A stretch of 64,000 nt of DNA from Prunus persica (lineage: Eukaryota > Streptophyta > Magnoliopsida > Rosales > Rosaceae), in contig NC_034010.1 in NCBI RefSeq assembly GCF_000346465.2, positions 14,857,248-14,921,247 on the forward strand, in the 5' to 3' direction. The position numbers were made by a program, and so were the translations under genes. The notes below the pieces were generated by a model, which had not been told where the DNA came from, did no database searches, and saw only the letters and a program-made list of their open reading frames with translations. Shown in pieces: positions 1 through 13,011 of the stretch (the first letter of the stretch is position 1; each line of letters begins with the position of its first letter).

Positions 1-142
1 TCAATGCCCGAGTTAATCACGGTATCTTAGTATGATCTAATATGCCATCACGACAATGATTACTAAAAAATCTTGCAATTAGAGTTGATAACTTTTTTAA
101 TCAAAAAAGAAATTACAAGGAGGATCCTCTATGGATTCCAAA

Positions 143-331
143 TCATACATAAACTTCAAAGACAAAGGCAAAGGAAAGTGTGTAAACCAAATACAAGTAG
201 AGATCATCAGCTACCATGTTGGCGTTTTGCATTAGTGACAAGAGATGCCAAGGAGGAGGTAATTGGGAACCTTGTAACAAACTGACTAAAATCTGCGAAT
301 CACCTTCAATTTGTAACACTTGAATTCCCAT
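143..331 (-). pseudogene. Possible RNase H-like fragment of a plant retroelement
   Basis: The minus-strand translation contains IEGDSQILVSLLQG followed by PPPW. This resembles the EGDS...LL...PPW segment of the RNase H-like domain (RVT_3 type) found at the end of plant non-LTR polyproteins. The segment is short, has no flanking reverse transcriptase, and its C-terminal part does not follow the family. This is a resemblance judged by eye; a chance ORF remains possible. Confidence 0.35.
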
Positions 332-908
332 TCGTTATGCCCACAATAACCCATATTTCAAACCATTTTCACAAGGATGGCGAAGAATTCCAACTAGCTA
401 GGTGTCACTTTGGCCACAATTGTGATATGTGACTAATATACTAATGAGAACCCACGATCTGAAACACACATGTAACACACATCACCAAAAAATAATTAAT
501 AACACCACTACTAGTAGCTAATTCGTTGAATCATTAATGGAAAAACTCATGCACTAAGTATGGCCTTCATATATGCAACACAGATTATTGAAGTGTGAAT
601 GCATCTTTTTGGCATGGCATTGGCATGTGGGCCCACGTCCTAAGTAGATCCCTGTATAGGACCATATGGAGTCAAAAGTGGAGCTAAGACTTTCATTGAA
701 CAGCAAGGAATTGCATGAAGACAAGAACACGGGGTCACCCACAAAAGCACCACCGCCACACCCACCACCACCACCAATGCCACTAACAATCAAGAAAAAC
801 AGAGACACGTCCCCATTGATGATAATTTAGTAAGTGCAAAAAAAGCTACTAGAATATCATGTTGTCATCAAAGTTTGAAAAAGTACCTTGGCTTTGCTTT
901 CGGATGCC

Positions 909-916
909 TATATATA
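909..916 (+). promoter_or_regulatory. TATA box of the glycine-rich protein gene
   Basis: TATATATA lies about 150 bp upstream of the ATG at 1069. That would place the transcription start near 940 and give a leader of roughly 125 nt. It is followed by a CA-rich leader typical of highly expressed plant genes. Confidence 0.65.
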
Positions 917-1068
917 GAGACCTTATTGCCTTATGCACTCACAGCTAGCATTGGTTTTTGAGGAAACTTATTCACTCACAAACATCAACCAGTACGCTTA
1001 AATATATTCACATTCTCAAGAATCTTGACCAACCTACACAACCCACATTGAGTTTTTGAAGTTTGAGT

Positions 1069-1689
1069 ATGGCCAGCACTAAGGTGATTGGTGCTGCATT
1101 CTTGGTTTTGCTCCTCGTGGAGCTCTCCTTTGCTGCTAGGTCATCAAAGGCTATCAACGGAGGTAGGGGTAGTGGTGGTGGAGGTGGAGGAGGAGGAGGA
1201 GAGGGAGGAGGAGGTGGTTCAGCATCCGGGTCCGGGTCCGGGTATGGTTCGGGGCATGGCTATGGGAGTGGCACAGGGTATGGTAGTGAAGGAGGAGGCG
1301 GTGGAGGTGAAGGTGGAGGCGGTGGTGGTGGTGGTGGATATGGTGCAAATGGTGGTTCTGGGTCGGGATATGGGTCCGGCAGTGGCTCGGGATATGGGTC
1401 TGGTGGTGGGAAAGGAGGTGGTGGAGGCAGCGGAGGCGGTAAAGGTGGTGGTGGAGGCGGAGGTGGAGGCTCGGGTTCAGGAAGTGGGTCAGGTTATGGC
1501 TCCGGATATGGAAGTGGAAGTGGATATGGAAGCGGAGGCGGCAAGGGAGGTGGCGGTGGCGGTGGTGGTGGAGGAGGTGGCGGTGGTGGCGGCGGTGGAA
1601 GTGGCCACGGCGGTGGTAGGGGCTCTGGCTACGGATCAGGTTATGGGTCAGGATACGGTGGTGGAGGCGGGGAAGATGATTCACCATGA
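1069..1689 (+). CDS. Secreted glycine-rich protein (cell-wall type)
   Basis: A single-exon protein of 206 aa. It starts MASTKVIGAAFLVLLLVELSFA, a classic signal peptide with likely cleavage after the ALA/A region near residue 22-24. The rest is nearly all glycine with serine and tyrosine: GSGSGYGSGYG blocks alternate with pure poly-Gly runs, and the protein ends in a short acidic EDDSP tail. This composition is that of class I plant glycine-rich structural wall proteins; the Tyr residues could take part in oxidative cross-linking (family knowledge). I use the ATG at 1069; the reading frame also extends to an upstream TTG at 1063 that is not needed. A TATA box lies at 909. The GGN repeats are prone to slippage, so the copy number may vary between alleles or be mis-assembled. 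The product class is sure; the exact function is not. Confidence 0.85.
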   Translation: MASTKVIGAAFLVLLLVELSFAARSSKAINGGRGSGGGGGGGGGEGGGGGSASGSGSGYGSGHGYGSGTGYGSEGGGGGGEGGGGGGGGGYGANGGSGSGYGSGSGSGYGSGGGKGGGGGSGGGKGGGGGGGGGSGSGSGSGYGSGYGSGSGYGSGGGKGGGGGGGGGGGGGGGGGGSGHGGGRGSGYGSGYGSGYGGGGGEDDSP

Positions 1690-2740
1690 ATATAATATTA
1701 CATGAACTTATTTGACTGTTAGATAAATTTTCATGTTGCCCATTTGTAACTCTGAAATAAGTGCTTAAATTTCACCATCACTTTATGCATGCATCCATAT
1801 ATCGGTATAAATGTGGTGGTGGACGTAGCATATGTGCATGCCACCTTTCCCTGTTAAACATTTATAATTATCACATTGTTAGTCCGATTATACTATTATT
1901 TAAGAATTTTTTTTTTTTGTTTGTGTCAAATAATAAAGAAAGTTTATGTTCTACTCTATAAGCCATCAATCTTTTCTTTTGAGAAGAACTTGCATGTCAT
2001 GAGTCACGAGAATAGTATTGTTTTAATATTTTTAATTATCATGTGTCGTTATGTGAATCGATTATCACTTATAACGGTACATGATTAATTAAGAATGATA
2101 GAACAATGTTACGTAATGTACAAATTTTTCTCCATTTTAAGAGACGTGGTTTGATGTGTAAGTAAATGTGTTGCAAATGGTTTTATTGAGAAACTTAATT
2201 TTACATTGCATAATGGTAATATGTAGACAAGCTGTATATCAGTGACTCGAAACACAGATGCCAAAAATGCAAGACACCCTTAAAACCCTTTTCTTGTTTT
2301 GAGAAAGTAAACACATTCATGTGAGAATCAGCCAAGAAGTAGTATAATCTTCTCTTGCCAAACTGATATTTATGTTGCCAGAACCACATAATGGATGAAT
2401 CATCTTATGTTATTACGAAATCTAACAAGAGAAACAAATGGCATAAATTTATAGTCTGACAATATGAGTATTTTAAGTTGCTAGATAGTCTAGCAAGATA
2501 TAATTTCTCAAATTTAATATTTTTCTTAAAAAATTTGGCCATGTGGAATAGTAATCATTTTTTACCATGCACAAATCAACTCATTAACCAAATGGTGATC
2601 AACAAATGTAATTTAGGATTCAAAAGGGTTGTTCTAAAGTAATTTAGGATTCGAAAAGGTTGGGAACTGACGCACAACGCATTGACCTTGTCTCAATTCC
2701 TACTCCTTGATTAGGGTTTAGCAACAAAATGCAACCATCA
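1690..2740. other. Intergenic region, no gene seen
   Basis: AT-rich sequence with the 3' flank of the glycine-rich gene. Near 2610-2660 there is a small local duplication (GTAATTTAGGATTC twice). I see no further coding or structured feature. Confidence 0.6.
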
Positions 2741-2746
2741 ATTCGG

Positions 2747-2955
2747 TTCACCTGAATGGTCGAGTGTTTTCAACATGTGTTTCGAGAGGTGAATTCTGTG
2801 GTTGATGCTTTAGCTAGTTTAGGGCATTCGCTTTCTCCTTCTAAAGTGTGGGACTCTTGCCTCCCCCTTTCTATTCTCAATATTTCGACCTCTTTGGGTA
2901 TGGTGCACTGGAGGTTTTCTGTTGTAACCTTCTCTTTTCCTAGTAAAAAAAAGTA
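2747..2955 (+). pseudogene. Remnant of the RNase H-like C-terminus of a plant LINE
   Basis: The translation contains QHVFREVNSVVDALASLGH followed by a Trp and a Pro-rich end. It matches the pattern HVxREaNsVADaLAslG at the end of RNase H-like (RVT_3) domains in plant non-LTR retroelements. The A-rich stretch at about 2944-2953 would suit a decayed poly(A) tail. The 5' part is missing, so this is a dead 5'-truncated fragment. Confidence 0.55.
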
Positions 2956-3669
2956 ACAAGAATGGTCGAACCCAACATGAAAATCCCATGTTCACTAATG
3001 CATGTATGAGCATGTATTTATGTATAAAAATGCGTAAATCCAACTAATACATCTACTTTATGCATAAAAACTCAGCTTATTAACTTGTATAAGTTAAAAT
3101 ACTTAAATATAACGGATGTCTCTTTTTCTTAAAGAACGAAATAAAGGAATTTTTTTGTTGCAACATGATAACTATTTCATTCCGAATTAAGACAACAATC
3201 TTCACAATTATGGAATGAATTGAGTATCTCGCATTAAATATACATAAATCCGGGTTGTTCAATAGCCAACAGGGAAAAAATGTTTCATTATAAGAACTTG
3301 ATGATTTGATGGACAATATCTAACAAAGTATTCAGACAACACCTACAAATTCAGAAGTTACAATTGTATAAAATTAAGAAATAATTGCTAATCCTTCTAT
3401 TTGGTCAATAAATAATGACTTTCTCCAACATTTTCCTTCCTGAAATATTATAGGTCGTCTCAGATAGCCCCTGTAAGTTGCTCTTCTGCCAAAAAGAAAT
3501 TTGTTTCCCGTTCTTGCTTCCTACTACACCTTTCAGATTTTTCTCAACCAAATTATCATCCCGTGAGAACGTAAGTGGACGCACTTAAATATCAGAAAAT
3601 GTTTAAGAAAAATTCAGACAGGTCCACCAAGAGATTCTCAAAGAGAATGAGTTGAGATAGTCGGAAAAG
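2956..3669. other. Spacer and probable 3' UTR of the KH-domain gene
   Basis: No coding region supported. The part just below 3670 is presumably the 3' UTR of the minus-strand KH gene; the rest is AT-rich intergenic sequence. Confidence 0.5.
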
Positions 3670-6600
3670 CTATTCCATCGCCCTTTCGGAAGCATAGGAC
3701 ACCTTCTGCAGTATCATAGACTCGGCAGCACGGATCGCCCTCTGTGACCCTGTTATTGTCACCTTCCTGCAGAATTAGACAGATGGAGGAAAGTTAAGAT
3801 ATTGGAGATCATAGCGTGAGCAGCAAACAAATGATCTCAACATTTCCTTATACCTATCAGTAGTTCCAGACATGAAGTCGCCCCTATCAGATATCTTTAT
3901 CCTGGCCCCACTAGCCTGCAAAAACATATTCACTGGTTAGAGCTTCTGCAGATGTTATCAAGGTAAAAGATATAAGTTGCTAATTATAAACCTGACTGAT
4001 CTCCATTATGGTCCTTCCACCACGGCCAACAACCAACCCGATATGACTATCTGCAACGCCAATAGTGACCGAGTTACTTCGATCCTCCTAGAAAACAAAA
4101 GAATGTCTTTAGTCACTTGAAAACCAACAGCTCAAAGGATGAAGGTAGCTTGTTTTGACTCAGACATGCCCAAAAGAAAAAGAAAAAAAACAGTGCTGAT
4201 GTATTACATGGACTGATAGAAAACAGGGATGGAGCATCAGAAAAAGGATGGATTACAAAAAGTATTAGTTCACAGCAGCAAACCCTATGCAATGGTAAAC
4301 TGTTGGGGTGTCGAGCAGCCATTTTCCACAACATACAAACAATTAAAACCATACCCAGTATCCTCTTTCTAGAAGGCTAGAACCACTCATAATGGATCAA
4401 GAAAGGAAAATGGCATTTTTTAATTAATGAAGATCGGACAGAGAGATAGACAAAATGAAACAATTATGCTCTTAAAATCGCAATCAATTACATTTTTTAA
4501 TGACAAAATTATGCAGGACACATTGTCATTCCGTGGCACTTTTTAACCTCCATGGCAATGAGGCTAATGCAATACTTTCTACTTCCAAACGGACTAACAG
4601 ATCAAATCAATGACACATTTTGATGCGCCTACCAACAGAACTTCCAATTTTACTTTATCTATTCTGAGCATAGTATAAATCAGTTCCAGAAGAACCACTT
4701 GACAAGTCATGTTTTCAAGCACGTCCACTGTCTCGTTTTAACTTTTGTAATATTTTAATGTGAATTCACAACTATTATCCCTCCTCAACGCTAACAAGTC
4801 AAGAAACTGGCAGCCTAATAAGCATATCTGTTCTTGAAAAATTATATCACAAGTCCCTTCATGTCTGTTAATTTAAATAAGATTATATCTTAGTGGAAAA
4901 AGGATGAACCTTGTTATTCTGAAACTTTCCTCCAGTCCCATTTGGTGGTCCATAGCTCATTGCATTGTACGCTGCTGTGGCAACAGAAGGAAGCACATAT
5001 GTATATGGAATACCATGAAAACCGGAGAAGAAAACACCTATAAGTTCAGTTGGAGAGAACTTACTAGGCATCAAATCTCACCATAACAGTTTTGTACAAT
5101 CCAATTTAGGCAATTATATGAAATCATGCAATCATGCAGGGAAACAAATGGCCATCAAGAATCACTATTTACAAAAACAGTAAAAAAATATTATGATCTA
5201 CAAATATTGTCATAAAATGTTACACACATAGAACGTCCACTACAAGGCCCTACTCGGACAGGTCACTCATAAATCCACCGACTTTCTAAAGGGCTTGTCC
5301 TAAGTGCAAGGCCAAGCCATGCCCCTCAATTGCGCAGAAAACTTAAAACGAAAATTTGGATCCCGGTCACAGGGTTACAAATTTATTAGCTCCTGTCAAA
5401 TGACTTTCAGACCTTTCAAGTGTTGCCTAAGTAGAAGAGTCAAATGGATGCACACATACAAGGAAAAAAACAGAAACTACAAACGTGCCATTCTATTTCA
5501 CACACAGGAAACCAACTGAAGTGATGTTAGAATTTTTCTCAAAAAGTAAAATCACTCATCTTTCATTATACGTGTCTATCATAAAATTCGTACTTCTGAC
5601 TAGTACTCCTCAAACTCTATCAAACAAGACACAGAGCCAATATAAACTCATACAAAAAATTTATCGTATTTGTTTCGGAGATGCATAGGGAACATTACAT
5701 ATGTAATTTGTTCCATAGGTACACCACTTAAACCTACTTATTTTGGTGTGATGCACCAATGATAAAATTGCACGATTCTTGTAACCAAGTTGTGTGTCAT
5801 CTAATGTTTCTCAAGTGATGAAATTAAATACATAATATATTCATTGTCATAGAGGCTTTGGGAGTCATGGGAAAAGCTATGAGAGCATCTTGGACTCTTG
5901 TACAAATGAGACCATAGATAGAGAAGATTTTTGGTGTGTGCTATGATAGAATTATAGAAGGATCACGACTGGATCTCTTGATCAATGCATATATATCAAA
6001 GTTACTTCAATTGGTTTTACATAATTTCATTTTCATTGTGTATCTTGTTTGAGAGATCTCAACGAATGATTTAAAATACAAAATTCATAAAGAGAAGGAA
6101 CATTTTCAATGCAAGCTATAATATTTTGAAGTTGACAACTTTAACAATTATAGATAAGTTACCTTGGCCTTTTTTCAAATAAAACCACATCTATCCCCTA
6201 AATAAGGAAAAAAAAAAATGGACACCACAACATATTTTGAGGGATTTAATTTAACAAAATCAATAACCAAGGACGCCTAATCCAGAAAAAAAATATGGTG
6301 TACTCGAGTGAAAAACAAATGTGATCAGAGACCCCAGGCTAACTACAATGAAACATGTAAGTATCAGATTTCTATGAACCTTTTAATAGTTATAACATTC
6401 TTTTTTCTTTTGTGGGGGAGAGGAGTTCCAAACTGGGAACCTCTTTCCTCTCGAGCAGAAGTGTGCTCGCCAATTCGGATAGTGATCTAGCATAGTCCAA
6501 TATGTTATGCATTTTACATGAAAGCAAATGGAATGTAAAATAATTAAAAATAATTTGTTTTGAAAAACAAATCTTTATTTACTTGAAACAATCTAAAGAA

Positions 6601-9600
6601 TCATATTTCAAGATGAAACAAAAAACAAATAAACGTTTAATAGTAAAAACCAATACACCATCAATAAATCATGTTCCTTAATTCATTTCAAAAGTGGGTG
6701 CCCACAATCACACCAAGTTGCACTATTAGCATGCAAAAACCCCAAGCAGCTCCATAAATGAAGATTTTTTTTTAACAGCAATAAATTAAGAATATGATCA
6801 TAAGCGGGCACACCTGGATAAGAAAATGGAGCATTCATAGACTGAGTGTAATGGGGGTCTTCAGATAGCTTAGAAACAATTAAATCAACCGCCCGCATCT
6901 GTTCATCCAGATTTCCTGTTACTGTCACCAGCCGGTCATTCAACCCAAAATAATTATTGTCTTGAGGGGATATTTTAATTCCAGCTTGTGACCCTTCAAT
7001 AAATGACCTGGTCAAAGGAAAATGTCAGCAACTTTTAGGGGAGAGGGGGGTGAGGAGGGGTCTGACACATACAAATGAGGACACTGAAGTATAAATTAAA
7101 GTAGTAAAATTTTGATCAAACATGGGTGGAAAATATCAGTTTACAAATTTTTACCACCAAAAAAATAATAAGCAAAATAAAATGTCCTCTATACAGGTGC
7201 CGATAACGCCTTCAAAAATCATAAAGATACTAATTAGTAAATCTTCTGCCTTAGCATCTAAGCACCAAAAAGCTGCTAATCTTTTTTTATCTTACTAAGC
7301 CTTTTTTATCTTACAAAGCAACATGGAATAAGCATGGCTTCCCTTGGTATGAGTTGTTTTATTGAAAGTCCTTTAATTTAACAAATCATGCAAAAATATA
7401 AGCAAAGGCCCAGCAATTTTAAAATACAAACAAATGACAAAATTTTAAGGAAGGGGAAGTTGAGTGCCAAAATGTCCACTTAATATAATTGCTGATGCGG
7501 ACTCCTTGTCCAACCGTATGGATCGTATCTTTTCATTATAAAAAAGTCTCTTTTAAATAAGAACTACTCCACACGCACGAATGTGCCACCAACCCCGCAA
7601 TATGAACTACTCTATATGCACCAATGTGCCACCCGACAACCCCCCCTCCAAAAAATATTAAATAGGTCATCTCTGCCACCTGTCTTAAAAGTTCACTAAA
7701 TCTCTCTGATGTGTGCTATCCAACCCCAACCCCCCCTTTTTCCTTCTTTTTTTCCCCCAAAAAAAGAATCAATAGGGCATCTCCGTCAACTGTATACTGA
7801 AAACTCTCTTCATAAGTCATGATCTCCTTCAAAATTGAGTAGCTGAACAAGATAAGCAAGTGAATCGGCAACACAAATGGGCAGAGGTGATAGGCGTCTA
7901 ACTATAGGCCATATGAACCAGGCTCAGGCACAACAATTAAATGTAAGCTACAACTTTTGTTTGATATTAACAGCCAACCTAGCATCATGCGCCATTCAGA
8001 GCCCTATCACAATCCATAACAGCCCTTCATTTTGCAAGGCCTAGATAATTTAACAGAGTCCAGTTCACTCAATGAATTATGTTATTGAGCAGGAGCCCAA
8101 CAATATGGAGCTGACTAACCACTCTTCAATAATTATAGCATGTAAATCCACTAGTTTAGCAAAAACACTGATGATTCTCTCATGATTACTAACAGCAGAA
8201 ACTCTATCCAAAACCTCATCTAGACACTTTACAAGCATCTTTGTGCAACTTCATTCAAATTTTGTCAAGAACAATATCTCCAATTTCATATCTTCAGTTT
8301 TCTCCTTACTTAGATACATGTTTGAATCACCATAACACATTTATATTAGTAGAACTAAGACTATGCATTAATGATGGGTTTCCTAACCATTGAAGTAAAG
8401 ATGCAAATATACTTTGAATCACATTTCAAGTATCTGTACCTTTTATAAAAGTGTCATAGCTATGTCACTGGTGACATAAAGATGCAATATAAGCATTTTA
8501 TACATGAACTCAACGCTTGAGAGAAGTTCAAACACCAGGGAGTGTTACTTTATTTTGTCACTTCTATTTAAGGAAACAACGGGAAAAGCGTTGCTCTCAC
8601 CAGTGTTTCTGATATATCTAAACCTTACATGACAGCCATCAATAAATCCCAATATCATCTAATCAACAGAGAATTTTCAAACTATATACCAAAAACATTT
8701 AATGTGGATAGAAATGAAACTCTAATATCCGAAATTCTATAAGACAGAACAAATTAAACAAGTTTTTCAAACACAGTAATTCAGAATCTTATCCTTAAGA
8801 GAAAAAGTATTATTTCATCAGTAAGCATGGCAACAATATGTTATGCTATTATGAAATAGTTCTTACTTTATAGTAGACCCTCCCTTCCCAATTATGCCAC
8901 CACAAGAACTATTTGGAACAACTAATCTCAGCTTTGTTCTTGGTTCAACATCATCAGTTTCTTCAGAATAAAGCTACCAACATAGAGAAAGCACAGTTAA
9001 CACCAGAAATATATAGTTTACTACTGTTGAAGAAACATATAATGTGAAACCATATCATAACAAGTACCTCACTCAGTAACTTAGCAAGAACAAGGTCCAC
9101 AGCCTTCAGTATTTCATTAATTGATCCAGAAACCATAATAATCCTATCGGTTGTTCCAGGGAAAAATTCATGATTGCGTGACAACTGAATTCGTGCTCCA
9201 GATTGCGATTGAAAATCAGTGATTGTTGCGCCACCCTTTCCAATTACAGAACCAGCTGCAGCATTTGATACCAGAAACCTAACGTATGTGGGCTTCTCCA
9301 TAGTATCTGGAAGAAGCAAAACAGAAGAAAACTGGTGCATAAGAATAACAAGGCTGGTTTATTACATTTCAGAAGCTACATGTATGAGTTAACTTGTGTC
9401 TAGGAAATAATTGGTCAAAACTAACTTGGAAAGAATATTACATACAACTGTAAAAGTAATACTACATATTGCAAGTGCACAAACGCCTTGAAAAGGTTAA
9501 ATATCAAGAGTTCACACAGAAACAAATGAAGGAAAAGTAAAACAAAAACAACATCTGTGAAGGGTTTGCCACTCACTAAGCTCTCTTCACATTTGCTTTA

Positions 9601-10895
9601 ATTCCTTCCATTATATCTAGTGAGCAAACGTATAAAATTAAGTTTCCCTGTCTATTATCCACAAAGGATCCATTACCTGTTAATATTCCTGAAAAACAGA
9701 ATATAAAAATGGCATTTGATCAATCAACCAAAAAAGTTGACATTCATAACTTATTGGATTTTTCTAGAAATAACATATAAGCATGTGAAATGCTAACCAA
9801 GCAAACCAAAAATTATTAAGAAGCTATCAAATCCATTTATTTGTGATCCCCAACTGTGCATCAAACAATCCAGGAAAAGATCCTATCTGTTCATGCTAGA
9901 CTAATAAATGCATAACATGTCTCCCTTTTCCAGTTGGCCTACAAAAGTTTAATTAAGGTGTTACAGATTTTTAAAATATGCCAGGGAAACAACAGTGTCT
10001 TATACATACTCCTTTCTTTCCTTTCCTGTTCTATGCTTTAATTTTTCTGTTTCTTTTCCTCCATCCTTGCCAATGATAAGACAAGGCCTAAAACCAAAAG
10101 AAAGAGCAAGGCCAAGAAGAAAAATCCCTCATAAATTTCACATGCCCACTTTGCATGCCGAACTGGATCCGCACTTAGCAATTTGAATCATGAGTCCAGG
10201 TGTTTCCTACTATACCACAATTCAACATACAAGCTTACCAAGTATGACCCACGGTAACTCCGAGAAAATCTGATAATTTCTAAGACACCATTTGGTTTGA
10301 GTAGGAAGGGGAAATAAAAACCTAAGCAATTAAGATTAAAGGAAATCAGATCCTATTCGAGGTTTCACTCTTAAGACACTCGCAATAGAACTCATTATGC
10401 TATATTATGACCATCGCACCAATCACAAGAAATTGTCATGGCCATCACACCAGTTTAGAGCACAAAACTATACAACAATAGACTTGCTCAGCCAAATCTG
10501 ATATACTGAAACGTAATTTAGAACAGTATCTTCTTTCAATTCGAATCTCCTCCAATTTTCTCAGCAAACAAACAGAATGTTGTTGGTAAGGATTAGGGTT
10601 AGGGTTTCAGTACACAGAGAGCAAACATGACTTCAACGAAGCTGGCATTGCCATGATTGTACCATTAAACCGAACAATTAAACTACAGAAACAACAGCAA
10701 TCGCCAATAATCACAGAAAAACACACACATGGAAAGACAGCAGAGAGAGAAAGCGGATCAGATCAGAGAGAGAGAGAGAGTGTGTGTGTGTGTGTGTCTG
10801 AGAGAACGACCTGAAGCTGGTGATTTGGGCGGCGGGGATGAGCGCCTCCGCGGGGCCTCCGGTGACGACACGTAGGAGGACTCAGTGGACTCCAT
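3670..10895 (-). CDS. BTR1: Three-KH-domain RNA-binding protein, BTR1-like
   Basis: Eight coding exons on the minus strand: 10895-10811, 9306-9068, 8973-8867, 7007-6814, 5037-4910, 4087-3992, 3915-3854, 3766-3670. They total 1008 nt (335 aa), all with GT-AG junctions and consistent phases. The protein starts [18 protein letters not shown]. It has KH1 at about residues 34-104 (GKGG loop), KH2 at 120-190 (GKGG) and KH3 at 256-325 (GRGG). A hydrophobic linker with [20 protein letters not shown] lies between KH2 and KH3. Order, length and linker fit Arabidopsis BTR1 (At5g04430), a Nova/PCBP-like protein named for binding tomato mosaic virus RNA and limiting its multiplication (literature). It probably binds single-stranded RNA. 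Intron 1 and the leader contain AG/GT and CT microsatellites. Introns make up most of the 7.2 kb; I saw no frame damage. Confidence 0.93.
10762..10798. repeat. Compound (AG)n(TG)n microsatellite
   Basis: A run of AG dinucleotides passes directly into TG dinucleotides. It lies inside intron 1 of the BTR1-like gene, just beyond the exon 1 donor. Confidence 0.85.
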
Positions 10896-11111
10896 TGTCT
10901 TCCTTGGCTTCTTCTTTCAGAGACTGAACGTGAGAGAGAGACTCTAGAGCATTCGCAGAATTGGAATGGCGTTTGAACTCTGAAGGCAAGGTGTTCGATG
11001 AAATTATTGAGAGAGAGCAAAATGTGATTTTGAGGGTTTGGTTTTCGCTGTGAGCGAGTGCTTAGCTGTGAGCTGGGGAAAAACTCTTCTAGTCTCTGCC
11101 TGCTTACCTAC

Positions 11112-11152
11112 CTATCCATCTCTCTCTCTCTCTCCTCTTTCTCTCTCTTTGT
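11112..11152. repeat. CT-rich microsatellite upstream of the KH gene
   Basis: Imperfect CTCTCT runs occur about 220-260 bp upstream of the BTR1-like start codon, probably in the promoter or leader. GA/CT tracts are common at plant core promoters. Confidence 0.7.
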
Positions 11153-11239
11153 TTTGTTTTGGCCGTCAGAACCGCCTCCAAGTCCTAGTATTGTATTCCC
11201 AACTTATTTTGCATTTTCAGAACCGGTAGATCTCGACCG

Positions 11240-12900
11240 TTGATGTCGTGGACTTTAGGAAGAGGTCCTACGCAATGAATCTCAACCGTGGATGTTGTGG
11301 CCACGAGGCCCCACGTTCAGTATGCATCTGATTATGATATGATAGGATAGCTTTTGATGCGTAACCGCCTCCCCCACACGTTTTCATTGATGGGCCCACC
11401 ATACGATCGCTTGTCCTACACCTACAATTCACGATGTAGTGAGCATTTTTACCAAAGACCAAGTAAAACTAAAATTATTTATTTACTATGTGATAATAAT
11501 GTGACCTAAAAACTTGATAAATAACATTTTGCAATTATGTTTTTATGCTCATAATTTGAAGGGGAAAATTATTGCATTTGGAAAGCAAACTCTAAACAAC
11601 CAAAAAAAATTTGTGGGCTTTTAGTTTTAACAATATTAGGTTTAGATGAATTATAAGAGTAAATTTCAAATCATTGGGGGCTTGTAGCTCCAATTTTCAT
11701 AATTAAATGGTTCGTAATGTAGACGAATACATCATGTTGTCACAATTTTTTTTTGTTAAAAATTTATCTTGTGGTCAACTTTATGTACTTACTTTTACAA
11801 TTATAACGTGCAAAAACACTTTAATGTTACTGCACAACAAAAATTACTAAGTGTAGAAGCACGTTATGTTTAGTGCACAATGAAGACTACCAAATGCAGA
11901 AGCACTTCGTTGTTAGTGCACAACGAAGAGTACTAAATGCGGAAACACTTCGTTGTAACAATAACTCAAAAAAGGTTTACTTTAGAAGGTAATTTTAGTT
12001 GCTAAGAAATTTTTCTAAATTAGGTTTAATGAAAATCATGTAGTAAAATGTTGACGACTTAACTCTAACGGTATTACAGATTGTTAAATATCATTTACAA
12101 GTACCAAATAAAGTTTATCCAGGTTCTAATGTCCAAATAAAATACAATCAGCTACAGTTCATTTATATTTACTTTCTTATGATTAATGAGTGAAATTAAG
12201 AAAAGAAAAAAATCCGATTAATCTATCGTACCATCTCCCACGATCTATCTAATACTTTTTAAAAGGATACCCATTACACATTAAATAATAATTAGCTCCT
12301 TAGCACATGCTACTAACGTGGCAACTTAATTTTTTAATTTATATATTTTAAGTTAATTAAGTGCAATTTATGAAATTTTAAATGTTTCACCAGGCTAGTG
12401 ATATTTTTTTTCACTTGGGCTACTTGGGTTTGACCCATTAATTGTTTTACTTTTTAGGTCACAAACATTTTACATTATGTCACAATGTATGAGATTTGCC
12501 TTTTTGCCCATGCAATTTTTTTTTTTTAATTTGAATTTTTAACTAGTATTAAACTCAAATAAATAAATAAAGTTGTCATACTTAAAACGAAAATTGGGTT
12601 ATTTAATCTCAAATTTCTTTTTTTTTTTCCTTTGAGAAATACATATTTGAATTAAGTTTTCAGATAATGGAAAGAAATCCAATCGTTATGGAAAGAAATC
12701 CAACAAATGGCTCCATAAAAGGTTTTAAATTAATAGCGATATATATCAGGAAAGAGAATTTGAACATTTGGACACAAGACTCCAAAAACCAAAATAAAAA
12801 TATTTAAAAAAAAATTCTCCCGCCCCAATATCTTTCTCCTAAAGCAATTAGGAAAAGAATACATCTCTAGGGATTCATGAATCCTAGGTTGATTGGGAAA
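11240..12900. other. Intergenic region between the KH and RING genes
   Basis: Very AT-rich DNA with no supported gene. The one structured feature is a 43-bp tandem repeat at about 11810-11960. Confidence 0.6.
11810..11960. repeat. 43-bp tandem repeat, about 3.5 copies
   Basis: Units begin at 11810, 11853, 11896 and 11939, spaced exactly 43 bp. Each starts G(C/T)(A/G)(A/G)AA(G/A)CAC and contains (A/C)TGCACAA. The third and fourth copies are the most alike. Confidence 0.8.
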
Positions 12901-12912
12901 CCAAGCACATCC

Positions 12913-12920
12913 TATATAAA
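12913..12920 (+). promoter_or_regulatory. TATA box of the RING-H2 gene
   Basis: TATATAAA lies about 92 bp upstream of the ATG at 13012. It decides the start codon: an in-frame ATG at 12877 lies upstream of this box and would not be transcribed from it. Confidence 0.75.
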
Positions 12921-13011
12921 CCCTCTCCATCTCCACAGACAGTTGCCTTATTCAACCCATTCTCCATTTTCTCGTATCAATTTCTTGCACTCGAGAAACA
13001 ATATAACTTCC

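Larger units (their letters stand above)
1..1068. other. Intergenic region upstream of the glycine-rich protein gene
   Basis: AT-rich intergenic DNA with no convincing host gene. It contains a probable RNase H-like retroelement scrap on the minus strand (about 143-331) and the promoter of the downstream gene (TATA box near 909). A short proline/glycine-coding ORF on the minus strand around 554-808 is low-complexity and is not supported as a gene. Confidence 0.6.

Noticed and set aside
1088..1705. Long ORFs in the +2 frame and on the minus strand across the glycine-rich gene
   Set aside because: They are shadows of the GGN repeats: Val/Glu-rich in one frame and His/Leu/Arg-rich on the other strand, with no domain. 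The frame with the signal peptide is the real one.
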